Shown: positions 15,627-24,836, counted from the stretch's first letter. The stretch is 55,958 nucleotides of DNA from Candidatus Cacconaster caballi (GCA_018065695.1 JAGHST010000007.1:1-55958), one strand, 5' to 3'. The notes: generated by a model not told the origin, from the sequence alone. Numbers and translations: made by a program.

Positions 15627-16033
15627 AGCACAGTGCCGCACTGCCGCAAATCCCCGGGATGACTCCGGTTGAGAAGGATGGACTCTACAAGTTGTGCCCT
15701 CAGCCGCTGGCTGACCGGATGCTGCAGATGGAGAAGCGCTTGAAGGTAATCCGTTCCGGAGTCGCCTGTGCGACGCGCAAGGGGGAGGATCTTATCCCTG
15801 AAGCAGACTGGGCGATGGCCACTTGTTGTGACCGTTCTGCGTTTGAAGTGGTGGAACTCTCACGCGAGGACGCCCTGAAGTTTCTGGCGAAAGAGCCGCT
15901 GACCTTCCCGGATTGCCCGAAAGGATATATACTCCTTACATACAAAGGATTGGGATTAGGTTTCGTAAAAAATCTCGTTTCCCGTTCAAATAACCTGCTT
16001 CCCGTATCCCGCCGAATACGTCTCAAACTGTAG
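15623..16033 (+). CDS. RNA methyltransferase C-terminal RNA-binding domain (separate frame)
   Basis: A 136-residue reading frame that corresponds to the C-terminal PUA-like domain of RsmF-type methyltransferases. Family-like blocks include IRSGVACATRKGEDLIPEAD, an ALKFLAKEPLTFPD segment and the closing LLTYKGLGLGFVKN with NNLLPVSRRIR. It begins at an ATG that overlaps the TGA of the catalytic part (ATGA), one base back in frame. Either this is a natural gene fission with coupled translation or one base has been lost or gained in a single 420-residue gene. There is no long homopolymer at the junction, only four A residues. The domain looks intact and under selection. Confidence 0.75.
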   Translation: MKHSAALPQIPGMTPVEKDGLYKLCPQPLADRMLQMEKRLKVIRSGVACATRKGEDLIPEADWAMATCCDRSAFEVVELSREDALKFLAKEPLTFPDCPKGYILLTYKGLGLGFVKNLVSRSNNLLPVSRRIRLKL

Positions 16034-16092
16034 TCCCGGTCCGATATTCGCATCCGGCTCCTGAGCCGACAGTATGGCGGAAGGGCTGCTCC

Positions 16093-18477
16093 CTACCTGA
16101 CGATGCGGAGTTTGGCGAATTTCAGAAGCAGCGTGCGTTGTCCGCCCTGGACGAAATCAACGACAGCCTTGCGGTTTGCACCGTTGCCGTCGAAACTGAG
16201 AATTGTGCCGAAGCCGAAGTGATCGTGCTCCACTTTCTGCCCGATGCGCAGCTCTTCGACAGGGGATGGTTTGAAGCCCGGCGTCGGGGTGTGGGATGGG
16301 GCAGGACGAGGCGGAAGCGGCCGCGAATTTCCGACTGATGTCGTATGAGCACCATAGTTAGGTGATCCGGTCCGGAAAGTGCTCTGTCCACCGTCGGAGC
16401 GGTGCGGTGTGCGCGGAATTTCGTCGTAACTCAGCGCGCTGGAAGAAACAGGCTTATCGAGATATCTGCTGTCTATCTCCTTGAGGAAACGGCTCGGCGG
16501 GTTGCTCTCTTCGCTGGCCCATTTGCGGCGGTTCTGTGAGAACGATACCGAAACGGCTTTCTTGGCGCGTGTCAATGCCACATAGAACAGACGCCTCTCT
16601 TCTTCAAGTTCCTTGAGCGAACCGTTGCGGGTGTCGGAAGGAAACAGGTTCTCCTCCATTCCAGTTATATAAACGTAAGGAAACTCCAGCCCCTTGGAGG
16701 CGTGAACCGTCATCAGTGTAATCTTGTTGGAATTGGTGCGGTCCGAATCCTGCTCATCGTCTTTCTCAGCTTCGCTCATCAGGTAGATGTTTTCCAGATA
16801 GTCACTCAGCGTGACTACGCTTCCGACTTCGCCTTCTCCGTCATCGGAGAGAATGCGCCTCATTTCGGATTCTTCCTCACTGTAATTCTTGATACTGCTG
16901 AAGAGAGATTCCAGATTTTCGAAGCGGGAGATGCCTTCCGCGGATGAATCCGTCTTGAGAGACATAAGATATCCGCTCTCGTTTCCTATTTCAAGCGCCA
17001 TCTTGTAGCAGTCGGTGACGGTCACGCTACCGGCGCACTGTTCCACAATCTTGACAAAGCCGCGCAGTTTCGTCACGGCACTTTCCTTGAGGCCGGCTGC
17101 CAGCAGGTCCGATGACGGCAGGAATACGGCATCATACAACGAACATTGCCGGGCCGATGCTGCTGCAGAGAGTCTCTCCAGTGTAGTGTCGCCTATTCCG
17201 CGGGCAGGAACGTTGACTACCCTCCTGAACGATTCATTGTCTTTCGTATTGACTGTCAACTTGAAATATGCCAGCATATCCTTGATTTCCTGCCTGTCAT
17301 AGAAGGAATGACTGCCGTAGATGCGGTAGGGGAGGTTCTTCTTGCGAAGGCTCTCTTCGAATGCCCTGGATTGGGCGTTGGTCCTGTATAATATTGCGAA
17401 ATTGTCGTAGGAAGCCTTGTCTTCGTGTATCCTGTCAACTATTGAAGATGCTACGAGATACGCCTCCTCTGTTTCGGTGAATGCTTTTATTACACCTATC
17501 TTTTCTCCCACTTCGGCTTTGGAGTAGCACTCTTTCTTGAGCCTGTTTTCATTCTTTTCTATCAGGCTGTTGGCGGCATTCACGATAGTCTGGGTGGAGC
17601 GGTAGTTCTGCTCAAGCTTGAACTCGTGCGCCTCGGGGTAGTCCCTCTTGAAACGGAGGATGTTCTCGATGCGGGCTCCCCGGAAGGCGTAGATGCTCTG
17701 GGAATCGTCTCCCACCACACAGATATTCCGGTGTACGGCCGCCAGTTTCTTGAGAATGGCATATTGAGAGAGATTCGTATCCTGATATTCATCAACCATT
17801 ATATATTTGAACCGTCCTGCGATAGCTTCCAGTGCATCCTTATAGTCCCTGAAGAGGATGTTGGTGTTGAGCAGCAGGTCGTCGAAGTCCATAGCGCCGG
17901 CAGAGATGCATTTTTTCTGGTAGAGCGAATATATGTCGGCGATTGCCGGTCTGCGGGACGCTCTGTCCTCCTCCACGAGCTCGGGAGTGTTGCGGTATGA
18001 TGCCGCCGTTATGAGATTGTTCTTCGCCATTGAGATGCGGCTTTGGACCACATTCGGTTTGTAGTTCTTTTCATCCAGCTGCAACTCTTTGATACACTGC
18101 TTTATCAGATTCCTGGAGTCGGTCTGGTCATATATCGTGAACTGCTCGGGATAACCCAATCTGGAGGCATATTCCTTCAGAAATCTGATGAATATGGAAT
18201 GGAAAGTCCCCATACATATCCACCTGGCCTTCTTTTCGCCCACGAGCAGGGCGATTCTCTCCTTCATCTCGGCAGCCGCTTTCTTGGTGAAAGTGAGGGC
18301 CAATACCTCTGAGGGCCTGCAATCACCCTCCAGAATGTGCGCAACCCTGCAAGTCAATACCCGTGTCTTTCCCGATCCTGCACCGGCAACAATCAGGGAA
18401 GGACCGTCAATGCACATAACAGCCTCTTTCTGAGCGCTGTTCAATCCTTCATAAAGGTCCGTTTTCAAATTGTCCAT
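16093..18477 (-). CDS. uvrD: UvrD/PcrA-type superfamily 1 DNA helicase
   Basis: ATP-driven 3'-5' DNA helicase of repair and replication-conflict resolution. The 794-residue protein has Walker A AGAGSGKT (31-38), motif II VDEYQDTN near 225, QNYRS as motif IV, HASKGLEFPYVYITG near 605 and YVALTRAKK as motif VI. The C-terminal 100 residues after a low-complexity P/S/T-rich linker contain GQKVEHDHFGFGTILS and a final basic beta segment, the Tudor-like RNA-polymerase-interaction domain seen in PcrA. This makes a PcrA-like role likely. The -7 box is eight bases before the ATG. Confidence 0.93.
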   Translation of the reverse strand: MDNLKTDLYEGLNSAQKEAVMCIDGPSLIVAGAGSGKTRVLTCRVAHILEGDCRPSEVLALTFTKKAAAEMKERIALLVGEKKARWICMGTFHSIFIRFLKEYASRLGYPEQFTIYDQTDSRNLIKQCIKELQLDEKNYKPNVVQSRISMAKNNLITAASYRNTPELVEEDRASRRPAIADIYSLYQKKCISAGAMDFDDLLLNTNILFRDYKDALEAIAGRFKYIMVDEYQDTNLSQYAILKKLAAVHRNICVVGDDSQSIYAFRGARIENILRFKRDYPEAHEFKLEQNYRSTQTIVNAANSLIEKNENRLKKECYSKAEVGEKIGVIKAFTETEEAYLVASSIVDRIHEDKASYDNFAILYRTNAQSRAFEESLRKKNLPYRIYGSHSFYDRQEIKDMLAYFKLTVNTKDNESFRRVVNVPARGIGDTTLERLSAAASARQCSLYDAVFLPSSDLLAAGLKESAVTKLRGFVKIVEQCAGSVTVTDCYKMALEIGNESGYLMSLKTDSSAEGISRFENLESLFSSIKNYSEEESEMRRILSDDGEGEVGSVVTLSDYLENIYLMSEAEKDDEQDSDRTNSNKITLMTVHASKGLEFPYVYITGMEENLFPSDTRNGSLKELEEERRLFYVALTRAKKAVSVSFSQNRRKWASEESNPPSRFLKEIDSRYLDKPVSSSALSYDEIPRTPHRSDGGQSTFRTGSPNYGAHTTSVGNSRPLPPRPAPSHTPTPGFKPSPVEELRIGQKVEHDHFGFGTILSFDGNGANRKAVVDFVQGGQRTLLLKFAKLRIVR

Positions 18478-18485
18478 AACAAGTA

Positions 18486-18493
18486 CAAATTTA
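18486..18493 (-). promoter_or_regulatory. -7 box (TAAATTTG) for helicase gene
   Basis: On the minus strand TAAATTTG ends eight bases before the helicase ATG, another near-leaderless arrangement. Confidence 0.5.
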
Positions 18494-18539
18494 GTTTGAA
18501 AAATCCGTTTAAAGGCTTTTTTTACTCGTTTTTTATAGG

Positions 18540-18547
18540 TAATTTTG
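18540..18547 (+). promoter_or_regulatory. -7 box (TAATTTTG) for nqr operon
   Basis: TAATTTTG lies 41 bases before the nqrA ATG. A T-rich stretch precedes it but no clear -33 TTTG is seen at the usual distance. Confidence 0.5.
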
Positions 18548-18588
18548 CAGGCTATTTGTAAATCATTTATAGTTAACCAAATATAATA

Positions 18589-19950
18589 ATGTCAGATCAC
18601 ATCAGATTGAAAAAGGGCCTCGACCTCCCGATAGCAGGAGCCGCCCTTTGCAAAGTGACCAAGACTGTGACACCGGACGTAGTTGCCGTCAAGCCTACCG
18701 ATTTCCGCGGCGTGGTCCCACGCCTGCTGGTTCACGAAGGTGACCCGGTAAAGGCCGGCTCTCCTCTCTTCGCCGATAAGACAAACACTGACATCGTTTT
18801 CGTTTCACCGGTAAGCGGTACCGTAGAGGCTGTCGTTCGCGGTGACAAACGCAAACTTCTTGCAGTGACTGTCAAAGCCGACGGAAAGAACGAGTCTGTA
18901 AACTACGATTTTCCTAAGCTCTCCCAGTTGAACAGGGAAAGCGCTGTCAGGGTTCTGCTCTCAAGCGGTCTTTGGCCTTGCATCAAACAGCGCCCTTACG
19001 GCGTGGTAGCCAACCCGAACGTCAAACCGAAAGCCATTTTCATCTCGGCGATGAATACGGCTCCTCTGGCAGCGGACATCGATTTCACTCTTGTAAATGA
19101 ATTCGACGCCGTTCAGGCAGGCGTGGAGCTTCTCGGTATGCTCACAGATGGCGGTGTACACGTATCTCTTGCAGCCGGAAGTTATGCTGGAAGCGAGTTC
19201 CACAAACTTAAAAAAGTGGTGTTCCACACTTTTGACGGCCCGCATCCTGCAGGTAACGTAGGTGTCCAGATCAATCACATCAGCCCTATCAACAAGGGCG
19301 AGACAGTATGGACGGTGGATCTGTTCCTCGTGGCTGCCATCGGCCGTCTTCTGACAAAAGGTGTCTGTGACCTGAGCCGCACCATTGCAGTTGCGGGTCC
19401 CGCAGCCAACAATCCTTCTTATGTCAAGGTTCCTTGCGGAGTCTCGATGCAGGCTCTTTCCGAATACTTCAATACGGAAAAAGGTGAGGTCCGCGTAATC
19501 AGCGGTGACGTCCTCTCCGGTGAGAATGTCGGCAGAGATGGATTTCTCGGCTTCTACAGCAATCTGGTCAGCGTCATTCCGGAGGGTAACTACTTCGAGA
19601 TGTTCGGATGGTGCAAGCCGTTCCGTCTCAAGAAGTTCAGCTTCTCACGCTCATACTGGTCACGTTTCGCATGCGGAAAAAAGAAGTATGCAATGGACAC
19701 CAACACCAATGGAGAAGAACGAGCTTTCGTTGTATCCGATGTCTATGGAAAGGTGTTCCCTATGGACATATACCCGGTATATCTGCTCAAGGCAATCCTC
19801 GCGGGCAACATCGAAAAGATGGAGGAACTCGGAATATACGAGGTCATCGAGGAAGACTTTGCGCTGTGTGAGTATGTGGATCCTTCCAAGATTGAAATTC
19901 AAGAGATTGTCCGTAAGGGCATTGAACTTATGATGAAAGAAATGGCATAA
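18589..19950 (+). CDS. nqrA: Na+-translocating NADH:quinone reductase subunit A
   Basis: Cytoplasmic subunit of the Na+-pumping NADH:ubiquinone/menaquinone oxidoreductase, implicated in quinone binding. 453 residues, the family's normal size. The N-terminal biotinyl-lipoyl-like domain (LDLPIAGAA, then FADKTNTDIVFVSPVSGTVEAV near residue 64) and the Rossmann-like middle region match NqrA. First gene of a six-gene operon in canonical ABCDEF order with gaps of 2-18 bases. The nqrB gene follows after 12 bases, with a rare GGAGG-like purine run in front of it. Confidence 0.97.
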   Translation: MSDHIRLKKGLDLPIAGAALCKVTKTVTPDVVAVKPTDFRGVVPRLLVHEGDPVKAGSPLFADKTNTDIVFVSPVSGTVEAVVRGDKRKLLAVTVKADGKNESVNYDFPKLSQLNRESAVRVLLSSGLWPCIKQRPYGVVANPNVKPKAIFISAMNTAPLAADIDFTLVNEFDAVQAGVELLGMLTDGGVHVSLAAGSYAGSEFHKLKKVVFHTFDGPHPAGNVGVQINHISPINKGETVWTVDLFLVAAIGRLLTKGVCDLSRTIAVAGPAANNPSYVKVPCGVSMQALSEYFNTEKGEVRVISGDVLSGENVGRDGFLGFYSNLVSVIPEGNYFEMFGWCKPFRLKKFSFSRSYWSRFACGKKKYAMDTNTNGEERAFVVSDVYGKVFPMDIYPVYLLKAILAGNIEKMEELGIYEVIEEDFALCEYVDPSKIEIQEIVRKGIELMMKEMA

Positions 19951-19962
19951 GGAGGAACCGAT

Positions 19963-21105
19963 ATGAACGCATTAAGAAATTATGTAAGCAAGATCAAGCC
20001 TACCTTCTCCAAGGGAGGCAGATTCGCATGGCTCCACTCCACTTTCGAGGCATTTGAAAGTTTCCTTTTCGTGCCTGACACCGTTACCGTACGCGGTGTC
20101 CACGTACGCGACAGCGTGGATCTCAAGCGCACCATCACTGTGGCAATGATTGCACTTCTGCCTTCAGTGCTCTTCGGAATGTACAACATCGGTTACCAGC
20201 ACAATCTCGCCATAGGCGGTGATATGGGTTTCTGGCCTATCGTATGGTATGGTTTCCTCAAGATTCTGCCACTCTACCTTGTGACCTACATAGTGGGCCT
20301 CGGCATAGAGTTCGCATCAGCTCAGATAAAAGGCCATCAGGTAAATGAAGGATTCCTCTTCACGGGCCTGATCATACCTCTCATAGTGCCTGTAACGGTT
20401 CCTCTCTGGATGCTCGGCCTTGCCGTGGCATTCGCAGTCATTTTCGGCAAGGAGGTGTTCGGCGGCACCGGTATGAACATCTGGAACCCGGCCCTCATCG
20501 CCCGTGCATTCCTCTTTTTCTCATACCCTAACCAGATGTCCGGAGATTCCATCTGGGTATCCCTCGGCAAAGGCACTGCCCTCGACGGTTTCAGCGGCGC
20601 AACCCCTCTGTCCCAGGCGGGCGGCGGTCTGGCCAATATCCAGTACAGTATTTCCGATATGTTCTTCGGCTTCATACCGGGTTCTGTCGGTGAGACATCG
20701 AAACTCTGCATCCTCATAGGTGCATTCATCCTCATCTACTGCGGAGTTGGCAGCTGGAAGATAATGCTCTCCAGTGTCGCCGGCGGACTTCTTGTAGGAT
20801 GGCTCGCCAATGTGGCAGGTGCAACCGACATTCCTGCGTACTATCATCTCATGATGGGCGGTTTCCTCTTCGGTACCGTGTTCATGGCAACAGATCCTGT
20901 GACCGCAGCACAGACAGAGTGCGGCAAATGGGTTTACGGATTCCTGATAGGCGCAATTGCAGTAGTCATCCGACTCTTCAATCCTGGTTATCCGGAAGGA
21001 ATGATGCTTGCAATCCTTCTTCTCAACACATTCGCTCCTCTCATCGACCACTGCGTAGTCAGCAGAAACGTCAAGAGAAGACTCAACCGCGCAAAGACAG
21101 TCTAG
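19963..21105 (+). CDS. nqrB: Na+-NQR subunit B
   Basis: Membrane subunit with about ten helices that carries a covalent FMN and riboflavin and forms part of the Na+ path. 380 residues. The FMN attachment threonine is Thr214 in SGATPLS. The N-terminal amphipathic region (residues 1-40) and the GxGMNIWNPAL segment near 170 match the family. The stop and the nqrC ATG are two bases apart, so nqrB and nqrC are tightly coupled. Confidence 0.97.
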   Translation: MNALRNYVSKIKPTFSKGGRFAWLHSTFEAFESFLFVPDTVTVRGVHVRDSVDLKRTITVAMIALLPSVLFGMYNIGYQHNLAIGGDMGFWPIVWYGFLKILPLYLVTYIVGLGIEFASAQIKGHQVNEGFLFTGLIIPLIVPVTVPLWMLGLAVAFAVIFGKEVFGGTGMNIWNPALIARAFLFFSYPNQMSGDSIWVSLGKGTALDGFSGATPLSQAGGGLANIQYSISDMFFGFIPGSVGETSKLCILIGAFILIYCGVGSWKIMLSSVAGGLLVGWLANVAGATDIPAYYHLMMGGFLFGTVFMATDPVTAAQTECGKWVYGFLIGAIAVVIRLFNPGYPEGMMLAILLLNTFAPLIDHCVVSRNVKRRLNRAKTV

Positions 21106-21107
21106 TT

Positions 21108-22043
21108 ATGAATACAAACAGCAATGCATATACAATCATCTACTCCACGATAGTCGTGGTGGTAGTTGCCGCTGCCCTTGCCTTCGTGGCTATGACTCTC
21201 AAGCCGAAGCAGGAGGCCAATATCAAGGCTGAAACCATCAGCCAGATGCTTTCAGCAGCGCAGTTCGCTTCCAAAGAAGACCTTACGGCTCTGGGAAACG
21301 AAAACATCCTCAAAATGTACTCCGAGAAAATTGTGAACGCATTTACGATTGATGCTCAGGGCAATAAAGTCAGAGACCTCGAGACTCAGGGCAGCAACAT
21401 AGAACTTGCCGATAATCTCAAGGCTCAGAACTACAATATCAAAGACGGTTCTTCAGTGGAACTTCCGGTCTATGTATTCGAAAAGGACGGACGGAATGTC
21501 AATGTCGTTCCTGTATATGGAGCCGGCCTTTGGGGTCCCGTATGGGGCTACATCGCCTTCAATGCGGATTGCAGCGAGATAGTGGGCGCTTATTTCGACC
21601 ACGACAGCGAAACTCCGGGCCTTGGCGCAAAAATCAAGGATGAAGCGTGGTTCCGCGAACAGTTTGCCGGCAAGCGCATAAATTTCGACAATCCTGACAA
21701 TCCTTTCAATATCGTCAAGGGAGGCGTTCCTCAAGGCGAAGAAGGTGCTTCGATGGTTGATGCCATTTCAGGCGCAACAATGACCTGCAACGGTCTGGAT
21801 GCCGCCATAGACATCTGGATGAAAGCATACATCCCGTTCCTTTCAGCCAAGGCTGCGGCCGCTCGCGAAACTGAATGCAACTGTGGTGGCGAAGGCTGCG
21901 AAGAACACAGTTGCGGCGACACCTGCACCGGAAATTGCACAGGCGCCGAAGAACATAGTTGCACCGGTTCCTGCACAGGAACTTGCACCGGCACCTGCGG
22001 AAGCTCCTGCGGCGTCACTAATACTAAAGCAGAGGAGGAATAG
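21108..22043 (+). CDS. nqrC: Na+-NQR subunit C with cysteine-rich C-terminal tail
   Basis: Subunit with one N-terminal membrane helix (9-28) and a periplasmic FMN domain. Covalent flavin attachment is expected at Thr224 in SGATMT, which would need an ApbE transferase encoded elsewhere. The catalytic domain is normal through about residue 250. The last 55 residues are unlike NqrC family members I know: 11 cysteines at 257, 259, 264, 269, 273, 277, 285, 289, 293, 297 and 301, with strict four-residue spacing in two blocks, each opened by EEHSC. The DNA shows matching 12-base periodicity. The start is the ATG two bases after nqrB; the frame is open far upstream but that part overlaps nqrB. Confidence 0.95.
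   Translation: MNTNSNAYTIIYSTIVVVVVAAALAFVAMTLKPKQEANIKAETISQMLSAAQFASKEDLTALGNENILKMYSEKIVNAFTIDAQGNKVRDLETQGSNIELADNLKAQNYNIKDGSSVELPVYVFEKDGRNVNVVPVYGAGLWGPVWGYIAFNADCSEIVGAYFDHDSETPGLGAKIKDEAWFREQFAGKRINFDNPDNPFNIVKGGVPQGEEGASMVDAISGATMTCNGLDAAIDIWMKAYIPFLSAKAAAARETECNCGGEGCEEHSCGDTCTGNCTGAEEHSCTGSCTGTCTGTCGSSCGVTNTKAEEE
21876..22013 (+). repeat. Cysteine-codon repeat region in nqrC
   Basis: Degenerate 12-base units (TGC-ACC-GGx-xxC type) encode the CTGx repeats of the NqrC tail. The duplicated block EEHSC occurs at residues 265-269 and 281-285. Confidence 0.8.
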
Positions 22044-22046
22044 ACT

Positions 22047-22652
22047 ATGAATGAGAATTTGAAAAACACCATTCTTAACCCTATATTCAAGGGCAATCCT
22101 ATCTCCGTACTGGTACTCGGCATCTGCTCTTCACTTGCCGTTACGGTACAGCTGAAAGGCGCCTGCGTGATGGCACTTTCCGTGATTGCCGTGACCGGCC
22201 TTTCGAGCTTCGTGGTTTCCCTGCTGAGAAACACTATCCCGAATCGCGTGCGCATCATCGTGCAGCTTGTGGTGGTGGCCCTTATGGTTATCCTTGTGGA
22301 CCAGTTCCTCAAGGCTTATGCATATTCGATTGACAAACAGCTCTCCGTATATATCGGACTCATTATCACCAACTGCATCGTAATGGGACGCATAGAGGCC
22401 TTCGCCCTTGGCAACAAGCCGGGAGTGTCTCTCCTTGACGGTCTTGCAAACGGTGCCGGTTACGGTATGATTCTGGTGATTGTGGCCTTTTTCCGTGAAC
22501 TTCTCGGAAGCGGCACTCTCTTCGGATTCAGAGTGCTTCCGGAAAGCTATATTCCGAACAACCTCGTGATTCTTCCTCCGATGGCGCTGATTCTTCTGGG
22601 CTGCATTGTCTGGATACAGCGTTCAATCCAGAAAGATCTTCAGGAAAAATAA
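22047..22652 (+). CDS. nqrD: Na+-NQR subunit D
   Basis: Integral membrane subunit, 201 residues with six helices, inverted-symmetric to NqrE. Cys27 in GICSSLAV and Cys110 in TNCIVMGRIEAFA are the family's conserved residues that, with the NqrE pair, hold the intramembrane iron centre. Start is 3 bases after the nqrC stop. Confidence 0.97.
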   Translation: MNENLKNTILNPIFKGNPISVLVLGICSSLAVTVQLKGACVMALSVIAVTGLSSFVVSLLRNTIPNRVRIIVQLVVVALMVILVDQFLKAYAYSIDKQLSVYIGLIITNCIVMGRIEAFALGNKPGVSLLDGLANGAGYGMILVIVAFFRELLGSGTLFGFRVLPESYIPNNLVILPPMALILLGCIVWIQRSIQKDLQEK

Positions 22653-22670
22653 CAATAACTCGAACTGATT

Positions 22671-23285
22671 ATGGATTACATTAGCTTATTCGTAAAGTCA
22701 ATTTTTGTTGACAATATGATTTTTGCATACTTCCTCGGTATGTGCTCATATCTGGCGGTATCCAAAAATGTGAAGACGGCAAACGGTTTGGGTATTGCTG
22801 TTATCGGAGTGCTTCTCATCACACTCCCCGTCAACTATCTTCTCAACAAGTTCGTGCTTCAGCCGGGCGCTCTCGCTTGGCTGGGTGAAGGCTTCGAAAA
22901 CGTGGACCTCAGCTTCCTGAGCTTCATCATTTTCATAGCTGTCATCGCCGCAATCGTCCAGATTGTGGAGATGGTTGTCGAGAAGTTCCTTCCTGCGCTC
23001 TACTCATCTCTCGGAATCTTCCTTCCCCTCATTGCGGTGAACTGCGCCATCCTCGGCGGTTCCCTCTTTATGCAGCAGAAGGATTTTGCTTCCTGCGGTG
23101 AGGCTGCCGTATATGCACTCGGTTCCGGCATCGGCTGGTACCTCGCTATCGTGGCTCTCGCGGCAATACGCGAAAAGATGTCTTACTCCCACGTTCCTGC
23201 CGGCTTGAAAGGCCTCGGCATTACCTTTATCGTGGTGGGTATGATGGGTATCGCATTTATGGCATTTATGGGTATCAAACTTTAG
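22671..23285 (+). CDS. nqrE: Na+-NQR subunit E
   Basis: Integral membrane subunit, 204 residues with six helices. Cys25 in GMCSYLAVS and Cys125 in [11 protein letters not shown] complete the four-cysteine intramembrane iron site with NqrD. The motifs and size are typical; the RnfA paralogue is excluded by the operon context. Confidence 0.97.
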   Translation: MDYISLFVKSIFVDNMIFAYFLGMCSYLAVSKNVKTANGLGIAVIGVLLITLPVNYLLNKFVLQPGALAWLGEGFENVDLSFLSFIIFIAVIAAIVQIVEMVVEKFLPALYSSLGIFLPLIAVNCAILGGSLFMQQKDFASCGEAAVYALGSGIGWYLAIVALAAIREKMSYSHVPAGLKGLGITFIVVGMMGIAFMAFMGIKL

Positions 23286-23300
23286 AAAGGAGGCTGTAAT

Positions 23301-24572
23301 ATGAATATGACAATCATTTCTGCAGTTGCAGTCATCGTGGCAGTCACCATTATTCTCGTGGCGCTGCTCCTTTTCATAAAGACCAAGCTCACACCTTCCG
23401 GGAATGTCACCATCGACATCAACGGCGGCAAGAAAGTGGTTGAAGCTCCAATGGGCGGTTCGCTCCTCTCCACACTCGCCGAGCAGAAGATTTTCCTTCC
23501 GTCGGCTTGCGGTGGAAAAGGCAACTGCGGTCAGTGCAAGTGCCAGGTTCTCGAGGGCGGTGGCACAATCCTCCCTACCGAGGTGGGATTTTTCAGCCGC
23601 AAGCAGATTCTTGACAACTGGCGTCTCGGCTGTCAGGTCAAGGTGAAGGACAACCTGAAGATTCAGGTTCCTGATTCTGTCCTGAGCGTGAAGAAGCTTG
23701 AGTGCGAGGTTATCAGCAACCACAATGTGGCTACCTTCATCAAGGAGTTCACCGTGAAGTTGCCTGAAGGCGAACATATAGAATTCAAGAGCGGTGAGTA
23801 TATCCAGATAGACATTCCTGCCTGCGACATCAACTTCGCCGATATGGACATCGACCCTATCTACAGGGCGGACTGGGAGCGTTACAACTTCTTCGATTTG
23901 AAGATGCACAACCCTGTGGCCACAATCCGTGCCTATTCGATGGCCTCTTATCCCGCAGAGGACAACATCGTCAAACTGAATGTCCGAATCGCCACACCTC
24001 CGTTTGACCGCAGCCAGCCTAAGGGTGTGTTCAAGTGTCTGCCTGTCAATCCGGGTGTTGCTTCATCGTATGTCTTCAGCCGCAAACCGGGTGATAAAGT
24101 CACCATCAGCGGCCCTTACGGAGACTTCCTTCTTCCGAAGGACGATCCGAAGGATGTCGAGTACGTATTTGTCGGTGGCGGAGCCGGTATGGCACCTCTC
24201 CGCAGCCACATAATGCATCTGTTCAAGACTCTCAAGACAGACCGCAAGGTGAAGTTCTTCTATGGCGCACGTGCGCTTGTGGAGGCTTTCTATCTCGAGG
24301 ACTTTGCACAGATCGAGCGTGAGTTCCCTAATTTCGAGTTCCATCTGGCTCTCGACCGTCCGGACCCTGCAGCTGATGCAGCCGGTGTAAAATACACCGC
24401 AGGCTTCGTTCACAACGTGATGAACGATTTGTATCTCAAGAATCACGAGGCTCCGGAAGATATCAAGTACTTTATGTGCGGACCTCCTATGATGGTTTCA
24501 TCCGTGGTAAATCTGCTTGACAGTCTGGGAGTTCAGCCTGAGAATATACTCTACGACAATTTCGGTGCATAG
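23301..24572 (+). CDS. nqrF: Na+-NQR subunit F (NADH dehydrogenase subunit)
   Basis: Entry point of electrons from NADH. 423 residues: membrane anchor (5-27), a 2Fe-2S ferredoxin domain with ligands Cys70, Cys76, Cys79 and Cys111, an FAD domain with RAYSMASYP near 215, and the NADH domain with GGGAGMAPLRSH and the closing MCGPPMM. The ligand spacing C-x5-C-x2-C-x31-C is the NqrF pattern. It ends the operon 24 bases before a strong terminator. Confidence 0.97.
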   Translation: MNMTIISAVAVIVAVTIILVALLLFIKTKLTPSGNVTIDINGGKKVVEAPMGGSLLSTLAEQKIFLPSACGGKGNCGQCKCQVLEGGGTILPTEVGFFSRKQILDNWRLGCQVKVKDNLKIQVPDSVLSVKKLECEVISNHNVATFIKEFTVKLPEGEHIEFKSGEYIQIDIPACDINFADMDIDPIYRADWERYNFFDLKMHNPVATIRAYSMASYPAEDNIVKLNVRIATPPFDRSQPKGVFKCLPVNPGVASSYVFSRKPGDKVTISGPYGDFLLPKDDPKDVEYVFVGGGAGMAPLRSHIMHLFKTLKTDRKVKFFYGARALVEAFYLEDFAQIEREFPNFEFHLALDRPDPAADAAGVKYTAGFVHNVMNDLYLKNHEAPEDIKYFMCGPPMMVSSVVNLLDSLGVQPENILYDNFGA

Positions 24573-24596
24573 CACCATTGCCGCAATCTATCCTGA

Positions 24597-24628
24597 TGGG
24601 GCGTCCGATTTGGCGGGCGCCCCATTTT
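24597..24628 (+). terminator. Rho-independent terminator of nqr operon
   Basis: An 11-bp GC-rich stem (TGGGGCGTCCG with CGGGCGCCCCA, one G-T pair) with a 6-base loop, followed by TTTT. It lies 24 bases after the nqrF stop. Confidence 0.9.
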
Positions 24629-24670
24629 GATAGCCCGTGACTGAGCAAGAGTACAACTTTTTTAAATTAT

Positions 24671-24701
24671 TTTGATAATATTGAATTTATGCATACATTT
24701 G
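24671..24701 (+). promoter_or_regulatory. Promoter of tRNA-Lys
   Basis: A textbook Bacteroidota promoter: TTTG at 24671-24674, a 19-base spacer, and TACATTTG at 24694-24701, 22 bases before the mature tRNA 5' end. Confidence 0.75.
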
Positions 24702-24723
24702 CACTCCCTTATCGGGAGGATTC

Positions 24724-24796
24724 GATTCGCTAGCTCAGTAGGTAGAGCACAGCACTTTTAATGCTGGGGTCTTGGGTTCGAGCCCCAAGCGGATCA
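24724..24796 (+). tRNA. tRNA-Lys(TTT)
   Basis: A 73-base cloverleaf: acceptor GATTCGC/GCGGATC (one T-G pair), D stem GCTC/GAGC, anticodon stem CAGCA/TGCTG around loop CTTTTAA (anticodon TTT), T stem TTGGG/CCCAA with TTCGAGC loop. The 3' CCA is not encoded (ACGA follows). Confidence 0.96.
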
Positions 24797-24812
24797 CGAA
24801 AAATCATCAATG

Positions 24813-24836
24813 GGAGTGCTTTTACGCACTCCTTTT
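24813..24836 (+). terminator. Rho-independent terminator of tRNA-Lys
   Basis: Perfect 7-bp stem GGAGTGC/GCACTCC with a 6-base loop followed by TTTTTG, 16 bases after the tRNA. Confidence 0.88.

Noticed and set aside
16036-16092. Short GGCTC/GAGCC hairpin between the methyltransferase tail and the helicase gene
   Set aside because: Stem of five with a two-base loop and no T tract, too weak to call a terminator.
20799-21107. A 5' extension of the nqrC frame
   Set aside because: It lies wholly inside nqrB in another frame and is rich in Arg, Cys and Ser; the ATG at 21108 gives the normal NqrC N-terminus.
24724-24796. tRNA-Lys as an attachment site of an intact element
   Set aside because: No direct repeat of its 3' end and no intact integrase within the window.
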